Of a stretch of 38,425 bases of DNA, positions 14,823-22,721 are shown piece by piece. The notes beneath the pieces were generated by a model. It was not told where the DNA came from. It saw only the letters and a list, made by a program, of their open reading frames with translations, and made no database searches. Numbering within the stretch: the first letter of the stretch is position 1; each line of letters opens with the position of its first letter. The position numbers and the translations under genes were made by a program. The stretch covers positions 1 to 38,425 of the IMG/VR virus record IMGVR_UViG_3300000553_000113. One strand, given 5' to 3'. Source of the DNA: a virus.

Positions 14823-15406
14823 TGAAAAAAATCTATTCTTACTACGAGTCAATCGCTACTGCTAACCAACCGGAAGAGTTTACTTGTTCTAATTGGTGGA
14901 AGAAAAGCTGGACGGAGAACGGATGGGAACCAATCATGCTAAATCGCACGCACGCACAGGGAAGTCCTCTTTACAACAAGTTGATTCAGAAGATCATGAA
15001 CTGCAATCTTGGGTTGCCTCCAGAGTTGGCAGGTAGATTCCACTGGTTTTCGGCTAGGTACGCAAGATTGTGTGCTTTGCATGCGGCAGGAGGAGGTTGG
15101 ATGTGTGATTATGATGTCCTGAACAAAGGTTTTAAGCCAGAACAGGCAGATAACACTGAAAGTGATGGAACTTTGCAGATTAACGCAGGATCAGCATACA
15201 TTTTTTACGCAACAAAGGATCATTTAGCAAATGCAATTAAAAAAATTGTAAATTCTGATCTTTGTGATAAAAAAAGTTTCTTTACCGAGGATAAGATTCT
15301 TCAAATTAAGGGAGGATTAAAACCGATTTGCAAACTTTTGGTACACGCAAAAAGTAAGAATGGAGTTCCGAGGTCAGGAATCATGCAAAATTCTTACGAA
15401 AAATGA
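14822..15406 (+). CDS. GT32-like glycosyltransferase (DxD sugar-binding type)
   Basis: A 194-residue protein. RYARLCALHAAGGGWMCDYD holds the motif GG-x4-DxD (D96 and D98), which matches the sugar-binding region of OCH1/GT32-type transferases; FHWFSARYARL precedes it as in the family. Start overlaps the previous stop as TAATG and the stop overlaps the next start as ATGA, so it is translationally coupled on both sides. The donor and acceptor are unknown. It is shorter than cellular members but keeps the core. Confidence 0.7.
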   Translation: MKKIYSYYESIATANQPEEFTCSNWWKKSWTENGWEPIMLNRTHAQGSPLYNKLIQKIMNCNLGLPPELAGRFHWFSARYARLCALHAAGGGWMCDYDVLNKGFKPEQADNTESDGTLQINAGSAYIFYATKDHLANAIKKIVNSDLCDKKSFFTEDKILQIKGGLKPICKLLVHAKSKNGVPRSGIMQNSYEK

Positions 15407-16131
15407 TTAGTCCTTTCCAAAAAAAGACAACTTTTATTCACACTGGTCACATAGGTGACATAATTGCGTTTCTTCCGATATATTACATGATTGGAGGTAC
15501 GCATTTAGTGATTTGTGATGATGCTGGCATGGAACCGATGTCAGGATATAAATACAATTCGTTAAAACCACTTCTTGAAAGTCAAGGCATACCAGTATCG
15601 TTTAATGATGCGGTTTGCGTAGATTATGATATGTCAGGATGGAGAGAATGTTATAGCGATTACATTTCTTTGACCGATTCTCAAGCTAGATATGTCAATC
15701 TTGTGCCAAGGAACGGAAAACTTACCATAAATCAACCTTGGATCAGAGTAGAAGATGATCCTAACGGCAAAGATAGGGTAATCTTTAACAGAACACCAAG
15801 ATACAGGAATCCTGAATTTAATTGGAAGAAAGTCCTAAAACATTTCGGCAAAAAGGCACTCTTTGTAGGAAGAAAAGAAGAGCATGATGATTTTTGCAAA
15901 GAAGTTGGAAATATAGAATACTATCCAACTGAAAATTGCCTTGATGTTGCAAAAGTAATTTCGGCATCAGATTTTTTTGTCGGAAATCAATCAAGTTCTT
16001 TCTGGATAGCGGCAGGATTACGAAAGCATTTGCTTCAGGAAACATTTGCTCCAGCACCAAACAGCATCGTAGAATACCAAGGTGCTTGGTATTGCTTGGA
16101 TGGTAAAATAGATTTTGATAAGTTAGCGTAA
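15403..16131 (+). CDS. GT-B/GT9-like glycosyltransferase
   Basis: A 242-residue protein starting with TFIHTGHIGDIIAFLPI, the N-terminal loop of heptosyltransferase-type enzymes (G-x-IGD-x-x-x-x-P). A C-terminal half follows with RVIFNRTPRYR, KKALFVGRKEEH, DVAKVISASDFFVGNQSSS and LRKHLLQETFAPAPNS, typical of a GT-B donor-binding domain. Overlapping starts and stops place it in the same operon as its neighbours. The sugar is not deducible. Confidence 0.7.
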   Translation: MISPFQKKTTFIHTGHIGDIIAFLPIYYMIGGTHLVICDDAGMEPMSGYKYNSLKPLLESQGIPVSFNDAVCVDYDMSGWRECYSDYISLTDSQARYVNLVPRNGKLTINQPWIRVEDDPNGKDRVIFNRTPRYRNPEFNWKKVLKHFGKKALFVGRKEEHDDFCKEVGNIEYYPTENCLDVAKVISASDFFVGNQSSSFWIAAGLRKHLLQETFAPAPNSIVEYQGAWYCLDGKIDFDKLA

Positions 16132-17120
16132 TGAATTTTTACTGCACATCTTTAAGCAAAGACAAAGTAATCGCATACGACAGCACGGAGATAACAAAAC
16201 ATTTTCACAAAACTTCACTGAATGAAGCGGATCTAGTCTGCTTGGAAATAACCAAACGAGACTCTTTCATATTTGATGAAATAGAATTTAATTCGACGCA
16301 AGGAAAAGAATTCGTTGTAATTGATTTTACAGAATATGGATATGACAACACTGATGTTGATCATTTTTACGGAGTAAATACATCAGAACATGCTGGAAAA
16401 TTTCCAAACACAGAGTATCTAAAGCTAGATGAAGCATTGAAGAAACGCAAAATAAAGTGTTACTTCAAAAGAGAGTTGCCTAGTAACCACGCAAAAGCTG
16501 AATTCACTATTTACCCGATAGAATATCCTTGTTTGCATAGAGAAGAACCAGAAAACAACTATGAATCATTTTGTGGAAGGTCAACGGATGTTTTCTTTAA
16601 TTGGGGATGGAGCAATCCCTCTCGTCCAAAGCTACACGCAGAATTTTACAATTCGGCACATCCGTTGAACTATTCAGTCGTTAGTCAAAGAAGTCATCTT
16701 GAAGGTCAGATCAAAGATTCAAGGGGATTGCCAGTGATATTCACTCAATTTATACCTCATCACTCAAGATTACACATGGATGAGGTTTTACATCTTCAGA
16801 GATCGTCCAGAATAAGCGTTAGCCTTAATGGATGCGGAGTAAAATGTTTCAGACATGCCGAATCACCTGCTAATTCTTTAATGGCTTTACAAGAAAACTC
16901 TTTGAAGTGGACTCACGAATGGACAGATGAAAACGCAATCATTTTGCCAAACAAACCTAATGGTGAAATAGACGCAAAGGCATCTGTAGAAAAGATCATC
17001 AACTCACTCAAAAACAAAGAGGAATTGTATGCTAGATATTTGAATTGCGTCAGGACAAACAACAAATATAGAAAAGAGAATTACGCAAACCAAATCCTGT
17101 CTCTCATTTCTGCATCTTAA
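16131..17120 (+). CDS. Glycosyltransferase-like protein (exostosin-like C-terminal region)
   Basis: A 329-residue protein. The N-terminal half is a divergent alpha/beta domain. The C-terminal half has LQRSSRISVSLNGCGVKCFR, then HAESPANSLMALQENSL and ENAIILP, resembling the donor-binding end of GT-B or exostosin-like enzymes, where an Arg and a Glu lie in similar places. It has no signal peptide. It continues the coupled cassette (TAATG overlap). The family call is less certain than for its neighbours. Confidence 0.55.
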   Translation: MNFYCTSLSKDKVIAYDSTEITKHFHKTSLNEADLVCLEITKRDSFIFDEIEFNSTQGKEFVVIDFTEYGYDNTDVDHFYGVNTSEHAGKFPNTEYLKLDEALKKRKIKCYFKRELPSNHAKAEFTIYPIEYPCLHREEPENNYESFCGRSTDVFFNWGWSNPSRPKLHAEFYNSAHPLNYSVVSQRSHLEGQIKDSRGLPVIFTQFIPHHSRLHMDEVLHLQRSSRISVSLNGCGVKCFRHAESPANSLMALQENSLKWTHEWTDENAIILPNKPNGEIDAKASVEKIINSLKNKEELYARYLNCVRTNNKYRKENYANQILSLISAS

Positions 17121-17128
17121 TAAAATAC

Positions 17129-17827
17129 ATGGAAAAGATTATTTATGACATCGGGGCAAATAATGGTGATGATCTTGCGTATTATTTGAAAAAGGCAGAT
17201 GTTGTCGTTGCTTGCGAAGCAGATCCAAATTTATGTGACTTCATGGGAGAAAAGTTCCAAAAAGAAGTTGCTGACGGAAGGTTGATAATAGAAAACTTTG
17301 TAATCTCTGAAGGGATAGAATCAGAAAGAGTTCCTTTTTATAGGCATCTTCAAGCAAATATCTTGAATCAGTTTCCAGAACCGAGTCAGGACAAAATTCA
17401 TGAATATGAAAAAATATATCTCCCTGCAAAGACTGCCTCATCAGTAATAAAGAAATACGGAGATCCTCATTACATTAAAATCGATGTAGAATTTTACGAT
17501 CAAGCAATTTTAAGGGATCTATTCAAAAATGAAATTCGACCAGAATACATATCTGCCGAGTCTCACAATATTGAAGTATTCTGTATTCTAGTTGCAGTTG
17601 GAAACTACAAGAATTTCAAACTAATAGACGGACAATCTGTCAGTGACATCTATAAAAACCATTTCATCAAGACCAATGATGGGCTAACAGAAGAGATTAC
17701 ATTCCCTCATCATGCCGCAGGTCCGTTTGGTGATGACATCAAAGGAGAATGGTTAGATCAAAACGATTTCATAAATCTATTAGTTTCAGAAAAGCTAGGA
17801 TGGAAGGATATACACGCAAAAAAGTGA
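17129..17827 (+). CDS. FkbM-family methyltransferase
   Basis: A 232-residue class I methyltransferase. The SAM-binding loop is DIGANNGDD at residues 7-15, followed by VVACEADPN (acidic end of beta-2) and HYIKIDVEFYD, the FkbM hallmark KID-x-E. FkbM enzymes O-methylate sugars or small molecules. With the neighbouring glycosyltransferases it most likely caps a glycan. It lacks DNA-methylase motifs such as PCQ or DPPY. It follows the upstream gene by eight bases. Confidence 0.8.
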   Translation: MEKIIYDIGANNGDDLAYYLKKADVVVACEADPNLCDFMGEKFQKEVADGRLIIENFVISEGIESERVPFYRHLQANILNQFPEPSQDKIHEYEKIYLPAKTASSVIKKYGDPHYIKIDVEFYDQAILRDLFKNEIRPEYISAESHNIEVFCILVAVGNYKNFKLIDGQSVSDIYKNHFIKTNDGLTEEITFPHHAAGPFGDDIKGEWLDQNDFINLLVSEKLGWKDIHAKK

Positions 17828-17831
17828 AACC

Positions 17832-18500
17832 ATGAAAGAGTACCCAAATTACATCATCACTCCTGAAAAAAGCTATAAAAGCATAGCGTTTGATGATCCA
17901 AACGAGATATACAACGATCAATACTGGTCGGCACATCAGAATCACTCAACGATTGATGAGCAAGTAACCAATGTCATAGGCAAAAATGAGTTGGTAAAAG
18001 CAGAAATATGCTATGGAAATCCAAAAAGGATATTGGAGATTGCGTGTGCTCCTGCATATCTCCTTGGAGAACTTGAAAAGGATTTTGAATGTCATGGAAT
18101 CGAAATTGATCCTACATACAAAGATGAAATGCAAAAATATTGCCCTAATAGCACTTTGCATTTTGGTTTTTTCCCACAAGTTACACACGATTGGTCTGAT
18201 AACTTTGTCTGCAACATTATTGCTCTGGATGTGTTAGAGCATGTGGAGGATGGGATAGGATTCCTTAAAGAGTGTCATAGGTTATTGGCAAACAACGGAA
18301 AAATCATCATTCAATCACCAATCATTTTGGAGGATAAAGAAATGGTGGATAGGATGTTTTTCGCTAGAGAGCATATTTGGATTTACGATTACTTGCACCT
18401 CCAGAAATTGATGGAAGAAGCAGGATTTGAAGTCACAGGGTTCAGTAGATTCCAAGTAGGTCACGAACAGGTTGTAGGAATTTGTAAAAAAAATAGTTGA
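17832..18500 (+). CDS. Class I SAM-dependent methyltransferase
   Basis: A 222-residue protein with RILEIACAPAYLLGELEKDF (SAM loop), HGIEID (acidic beta-2 end) and IIALDVLEHVEDGIGFLKEC, the pattern of Methyltransf_11/23-type enzymes. Substrate unknown; sugar or small-molecule methylation is the best fit with the cassette. It is the last gene before the capsid leader, and its TGA overlaps the start of the inverted-repeat leader. Confidence 0.75.
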   Translation: MKEYPNYIITPEKSYKSIAFDDPNEIYNDQYWSAHQNHSTIDEQVTNVIGKNELVKAEICYGNPKRILEIACAPAYLLGELEKDFECHGIEIDPTYKDEMQKYCPNSTLHFGFFPQVTHDWSDNFVCNIIALDVLEHVEDGIGFLKECHRLLANNGKIIIQSPIILEDKEMVDRMFFAREHIWIYDYLHLQKLMEEAGFEVTGFSRFQVGHEQVVGICKKNS

Positions 18501-18725
18501 CTCCATTTGTGTTTTGTAATAGAAACGCAACAACTCGGTGTGCCTTCTCCGTATGAAGGTGACTCGGTAAGGGTCGCAAAGACTTACCAAATCTGGCCGC
18601 AAACAAAAGCTAGAGCGTGCCGCTAGCGACAAACCAAACCAAACTTCGTATCGTGACTGCACGCAGTCTCCGTACACCCTTGGGGTTGTCGCTACCAAAA
18701 TTGGTTGTGACCACTTCAAGTCAAC
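18496..18725 (+). ncRNA. Structured leader RNA upstream of the major capsid gene
   Basis: The 238-base gene-free stretch before the capsid gene contains many stems. They are CCTTC/GAAGG (18543-18559), GGTAAG/CTTACC (18566-18588), GACTG/CAGTC with loop CACG (18655-18668) nested inside TAGCGACAA/TTGTCGCTA (18624-18632 with 18686-18694), and GTTGACT/AGTCAAC (18496-18502 with 18719-18725), which would close the whole domain. The repeat ACTCGGT occurs at 18533 and 18562. The density of perfect arms argues for a folded RNA controlling stability or translation of the capsid mRNA. I recognise no known family. An alternative local hairpin lies just before the start codon. Confidence 0.5.
18497..18525 (+). 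promoter_or_regulatory. Candidate sigma70-type promoter for the capsid gene
   Basis: TTGACT (18497-18502), a 17-base spacer, then TAGAAA (18520-18525) give five and four matches to the -35 and -10 consensus. It sits at the head of the capsid leader and would produce a long 5' untranslated region. The -10 is weak, and the same TTGACT also takes part in an inverted repeat, so the call is tentative. Confidence 0.3.
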
Positions 18726-18738
18726 CAAACAAAACAAA

Positions 18739-20115
18739 ATGGCAAGTCCCGGATATGGCGTAAACCCGTCACAAGTAACGACTGGTAGTCCAAACTACGG
18801 ATTCGTTCCTAACACCGAAACTAATGCGGCAGTATATGCTAATACTTTCGCAGGAGCAACGGCACAAAACAACTTTACCACTAGCGGAATCACCACTGGC
18901 GGTAATAACTACAGCAACTGCATTCCACTGGCGACGATCCAGAACTTTGCATCGAAGGATGTAAACAGGATCATCGGTCAGATTGCGAAAGTCCTTGCTC
19001 GTAAGAGTCCCTATATCAACTCCATTGATGGTGGTACGATTCCCAATGTCTCTGATGTTGTTCGTACGGTCGTTGAGGAAATGGCAGTCCCTGCCGCTTC
19101 CCTTGCGGCTCCATCCTTCGTGGATGACACTACTCTTTGCGGAGTTGGTGCTACTCCCGATCAGGTTGGTTCAACCGAGTATCAGTTCAGCCTCCAGACG
19201 CTCCGTGGTGCTGGTCCGAGGATCTGCGTCAAGCAAGCTCGTACCGCATTCAAGGGTAGCTACCTTCAGGCTCAAGTCTCGCTTGAAAAGACCATCCTTC
19301 AAATCATCAATGCTGACATCCGCTACCAGTACCTGATTCAGTCGGGCATCAAGTATGTTGTTAACAGCACGCAGTCCTTCACTTCAAACCTGAAGGGTGA
19401 CATGCAACAGATCGGCACGCAGTTCGCACAGATTCTTCCTGATTCTGCTCTGAACTTCAAGACGCTCTATCGCATCGGCACTTTCCTTCGTGAAGAGATG
19501 CTGGCTGAACCTTTCGCCTCCAAGGAGGGAGAGTTCTTCCAAGTGATGCTGTCTGCTGACGCTATCGAAAACATCCGCAACGATGCCGATGTCAAAGAGG
19601 ATCTCCTCTATTTGACTGCTGGTTCGTTCAAGTTGGGTGAGGACAGCATCAGTGGCTATCAGTTCATGGGTTATCGTGGGTTCGCCTTCGGTATTGATCA
19701 GCAACCTCTTCGTGCCTCTGGATTCGGTTCCGATGGCAATCTGGTTCTCATCAACCCAATCATCAGCACCGCAGTTACGAACGGATTCGCTCAACGCCGC
19801 AACCCTACTTGGGTGAACGCAGTGTACGAGGTCGGTTTCGTGATCGCTGGAGATGCCTTCAAGCGTCTCGTTCCAGAGCAGTATGTTGGAGAAGGAACTT
19901 TCCGTTTTGCTCCTCAACTCGCTATGGGCGAACTTGAGTGGACATACTTCCGTGATAACGATTGCAACCTGTATGGTGACTTCGGTCAGCATATCTACCA
20001 GATTCAGCGTGCGATCCAACCGATCCGTCCGCAGAATGTCTGTGCGATCCTCTATAAGCGTTGCCCATTTGATGGTGCACCTCTTCCTTGCTCGACCTCT
20101 TCGACAGGTCTGTAA
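18739..20115 (+). CDS. Major capsid protein
   Basis: A 458-residue protein that forms the head shell. It has a Gly/Asn/Thr-rich N-terminal arm (residues 1-60), a long helix region after NCIPLATIQNF, and large mixed alpha/beta parts (AFKGSYLQAQVSLEKTI, EEMLAEPFASKEGEFFQV). It ends with several cysteines near CPFDGAPLPCS. Evidence is position after the scaffold, size, a long structured leader, and codon use shifted to GGT, CGT, CTC, ATC and AAG, unlike its AT-leaning neighbours, as expected for the most expressed gene. No Shine-Dalgarno; the start is preceded by AAACAAAACAAA. Confidence 0.85.
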   Translation: MASPGYGVNPSQVTTGSPNYGFVPNTETNAAVYANTFAGATAQNNFTTSGITTGGNNYSNCIPLATIQNFASKDVNRIIGQIAKVLARKSPYINSIDGGTIPNVSDVVRTVVEEMAVPAASLAAPSFVDDTTLCGVGATPDQVGSTEYQFSLQTLRGAGPRICVKQARTAFKGSYLQAQVSLEKTILQIINADIRYQYLIQSGIKYVVNSTQSFTSNLKGDMQQIGTQFAQILPDSALNFKTLYRIGTFLREEMLAEPFASKEGEFFQVMLSADAIENIRNDADVKEDLLYLTAGSFKLGEDSISGYQFMGYRGFAFGIDQQPLRASGFGSDGNLVLINPIISTAVTNGFAQRRNPTWVNAVYEVGFVIAGDAFKRLVPEQYVGEGTFRFAPQLAMGELEWTYFRDNDCNLYGDFGQHIYQIQRAIQPIRPQNVCAILYKRCPFDGAPLPCSTSSTGL

Positions 20116-20119
20116 TAGG

Positions 20120-20178
20120 TAGTTAGTTATCGGTGATCGATGCAGGATAAAACTTGCATCGGTCACCTCAACTGATTA
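20120..20178 (+). other. 22-bp stem-loop after the capsid gene
   Basis: The outer arm 20120-20128 pairs with 20170-20178 (9 bp, two G-U). After a short internal loop the inner arm GGTGATCGATGCA (20132-20144) pairs with TGCATCGGTCACC (20155-20167), 13 bp with one G-U, around a 10-base loop. No T-tract follows, so it is not a standard intrinsic terminator. It probably stabilises the capsid mRNA 3' end, attenuates read-through or marks a processing site. Confidence 0.65.
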
Positions 20179-20200
20179 GCTTTCACAAAACTTTACTACG

Positions 20201-20779
20201 ATGACGCCACAAGAATACCAACTCACTACCACACTTGCTTCTGGATCTGCCACTTGGAGGCATTATGTCAGGAATCTTGTGGCAAATCCGCAGATTGTTA
20301 ATATATCCAATTACGGAGCATTTTTTTCTACTGCAACGCAAAATTCTGGTGGTGTAAATTCCGCAAATAAAGTTTTGCTTGATAGCGTTGACACCACAAA
20401 TGGCATATCACTTGTTAACAATGGATTGGTTATTTCCAATGCTGGTCAATATTTAATCAATTGGCTAGGTCAGTTTAAGTTTGTTGGAGGTGGTTCTAGC
20501 ACTCAAGGTAATATCACAACTTGGTACACTATAAACGGAGTCGCCGCACCAAACTCATCTTTTACTTTTTTCTTGCCATCAACCAATCAGTTTCAGGTTC
20601 TTACAAATGTTGAAGATATAAATTCTTTCAATGTAGGAGACAGAGTTGAGTTCTATTGGTGGAGTGATATTCCGCAAAACGGATCAAATTATGTATCTTT
20701 GAATTATACTCCTGCCGCTAGCAACCCTACTCGTCCTGCTTCACCAAGTGCTAAAGTTACAATCTCCCAACTGAACTAA
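20201..20779 (+). CDS. C1q/TNF-like jelly-roll head fibre or decoration protein
   Basis: A 192-residue protein matching the C1q-like pattern: YGAFFSTATQNSGG, a central GISLVNNGLVISNAGQYLIN, WYTINGVAAPNSSFTF and NVGDRVEFYWWSD. These beta-sandwich domains trimerise and cap fibres. Following the capsid gene, it may be a surface decoration or short fibre that binds glycans. It lies after the stem-loop with its own start and no SD. Confidence 0.65.
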   Translation: MTPQEYQLTTTLASGSATWRHYVRNLVANPQIVNISNYGAFFSTATQNSGGVNSANKVLLDSVDTTNGISLVNNGLVISNAGQYLINWLGQFKFVGGGSSTQGNITTWYTINGVAAPNSSFTFFLPSTNQFQVLTNVEDINSFNVGDRVEFYWWSDIPQNGSNYVSLNYTPAASNPTRPASPSAKVTISQLN

Positions 20780-20783
20780 TACC

Positions 20784-21137
20784 ATGTCACAATTCCCTGA
20801 AATATCTTCCAATCTCTCGACTGCTAATTTTAGAGCAAGCGTCCTCACTTTCCTTAAAAATGGAATTGAAGTAGACAATACCAGTGGTGGTCCGCTTACC
20901 GTAAAAGATCACAATGCGGCGATTTCAGGATCAACATTTTTTAACGACACAACTGCTCGCACAGGAAACTGGTATGCCATTCAGGTGCTAGCTACAGCAG
21001 TGTTTACAACGCTTACTGATTCTACTCGCACAGGTACTGCCATTAGCACATTCAGCTTCCCTGCTGGAACTATTTTCTTTGGTAACTTCTCTGCTATCAC
21101 GCTGGCAAGCGGAACGATTATCGCATACAACGCTTAA
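20784..21137 (+). CDS. Small beta-rich decoration-like protein
   Basis: A 117-residue protein; the end TGNWYAIQVLATAVFTTLTD...FPAGTIFFGNFSAITLASG..IAYNA resembles a compact beta domain I have seen in phage capsid and fibre regions (W-x-AIQV, PAGT-x-x-x-GxF-x-x-ITLxSG). Position right after the jelly-roll gene suggests a capsid or fibre accessory. No enzymatic motif. Confidence 0.65.
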   Translation: MSQFPEISSNLSTANFRASVLTFLKNGIEVDNTSGGPLTVKDHNAAISGSTFFNDTTARTGNWYAIQVLATAVFTTLTDSTRTGTAISTFSFPAGTIFFGNFSAITLASGTIIAYNA

Positions 21138-21140
21138 ACC

Positions 21141-22718
21141 ATGCCATATCTTGGTCTAAAGCTAACCCTCGATGCTTGGCTTTACAGAGTATCTGCGGCA
21201 GTTCCGTACTCCATTAACCTTGCATTAGTTGGTGGTGGCGGTGCTGGTGGTGGCAACTGGGGTGGTGGAGGTGGTGGAGGTCAAGTCCTTCAGTCTATAA
21301 CAACTCTTCAGCCGAATACGCTTTACCTTGTAAGCGTTGGCGATGGTGCGGTGGGAACTTCATATGGAAATCCAAGTAATTTTAATTATCAGGGTAAATC
21401 TAGTTCATTTAATGGCATAACAGCAATAGGTGGTGGGTTGGGTGGAAATGGTTTGTATGGATATTTGAATGGAAATGCAGGAGCTTCCGGAGGTGGTGCT
21501 TCAACGCAAAAAGCAACTGGTGGTACACCAGCATCATACACAGGAGGAACTGCTTCATATGGAAACGCTGGAGGAAATTCAACCTATCCTAATGTTTCTG
21601 GTGGAGGTGGTGGTGCTGGAAGTGCAGGAGGAAATGGCACTGCAACTGCATCTGGAAACGGAGGTGCTGGAATTGCATTAACTATTACAGGGTATTCTGC
21701 TGGAACATTTGCTGGAGGTGGAGGCGGCGGTGCTTACACTGGATATACTGCTGGAACTGGAACTAATGGCGGTGGAAATGGAGCAACAGGAGTAAATGTT
21801 TCTGGTGGTAATGCCACTCCAAATACTGGATCTGGAGGAGGTGGAAATTCTGGTGGAGGTGGTGGTGTGGGAGGAAATGGAGGATCAGGGATTGTTATCC
21901 TATCCATTCCTACTGCTAACTACGCTGGCGATTCTTCTATAAATGGAGGAATTGTTGATAGCTCCGTTTGGACAAAAACAATTTCTGGATCTAATACCAT
22001 TATTACTTTCTTAAAAAATTCCATCTATCAAAGTGGATCATATAACACAAACGGATTTACTATAAATTCACTTGTAGTAGGTGGTGGTGGTGGTGGTTCA
22101 GATGATAACGCTACAGGTGGTGGATCTGGTGGTTATGTAGTTTCTCGATCTATCCTAGCTGTGTCTGGAGTTGTATTCACAATAAATGTAGGAACTGGAG
22201 GTCAGAATACACAATGGAATACAAACAATAGTAATAATAATGTATCATCTGAAGCAACTGCTGGACAACCATCAACATTAACTTACTACCAAACTATTAC
22301 TGCAAATGGTGGTGTTAGTGGTTTAACTAATGGAACTACTGGAGGATATGGTGGTGGAAATGTAAATCCTCCAACTAATGATCCAGATCCAAATGCATCT
22401 CCTGCACTGATTGATGGTGGTATTGGAGTAATTTCTTCAATAACTGGAGTAGGAACTTACTATGCTGGTGGTGGTGGTGGATATAATAATGATTCTAATT
22501 CCTCTGCACCTTCTGGTGCTGGTTTAATTGGTCAAGGTGGAAATGGTGGTAATCATGGAAATGGAACTGGTTCTACTGCTGGTGCAAATGGTGTAGTTAT
22601 ACTTTCAATACCAACATCAAAATACTCTGGAATAAAAACAGGAAATCCTGTGGTTACAACTGATGGTTTAGGAAACACAATATTGACCTATAACAACGCT
22701 GGAACTTACACTGCTTAA
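21141..22718 (+). CDS. Glycine-rich protein with tandem duplicated domain, tail/fibre type
   Basis: A 525-residue protein dominated by Gly runs (GGGGAGGGNWGGGGGGG). Two related halves end in GSGIVILSIPTANYAG (about residue 250) and GANGVVILSIPTSKYSG (about 485), so a glycine-rich domain was duplicated. Related glycine-rich folds are known from phage adhesins, where polyglycine-II-like sandwiches present variable loops for receptor binding. The short N-terminal MPYLGLKLTLDAWLYRV could be the attachment peptide. Adhesin or fibre tip is inference. Confidence 0.65.
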   Translation: MPYLGLKLTLDAWLYRVSAAVPYSINLALVGGGGAGGGNWGGGGGGGQVLQSITTLQPNTLYLVSVGDGAVGTSYGNPSNFNYQGKSSSFNGITAIGGGLGGNGLYGYLNGNAGASGGGASTQKATGGTPASYTGGTASYGNAGGNSTYPNVSGGGGGAGSAGGNGTATASGNGGAGIALTITGYSAGTFAGGGGGGAYTGYTAGTGTNGGGNGATGVNVSGGNATPNTGSGGGGNSGGGGGVGGNGGSGIVILSIPTANYAGDSSINGGIVDSSVWTKTISGSNTIITFLKNSIYQSGSYNTNGFTINSLVVGGGGGGSDDNATGGGSGGYVVSRSILAVSGVVFTINVGTGGQNTQWNTNNSNNNVSSEATAGQPSTLTYYQTITANGGVSGLTNGTTGGYGGGNVNPPTNDPDPNASPALIDGGIGVISSITGVGTYYAGGGGGYNNDSNSSAPSGAGLIGQGGNGGNHGNGTGSTAGANGVVILSIPTSKYSGIKTGNPVVTTDGLGNTILTYNNAGTYTA

Positions 22719-22721
22719 TTT

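Noticed and set aside
17129-18500. DNA methyltransferases supplying 5-methylcytosine for TET
   Set aside because: Both proteins lack PCQ/ENV or DPPY DNA-methylase motifs and match FkbM and general small-molecule methyltransferases instead.
18315-18737. 140-codon minus-strand open frame over the capsid leader
   Set aside because: It spans the end of the methyltransferase gene and a stem-rich leader, has Cys/Arg-rich random composition and no plausible neighbour on that strand.
19384-20166. 260-codon minus-strand open frame opposite the capsid gene
   Set aside because: It mirrors the capsid codons, overlaps a certain gene over its whole length and shows no recognisable domain; it comes from the codon bias of the plus strand.
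21200-22700. CRISPR-like or tandem DNA repeats in the glycine-rich gene
   Set aside because: The repeats are GGT/GGA codon runs encoding glycine, irregular in spacing, with no repeat-spacer structure.
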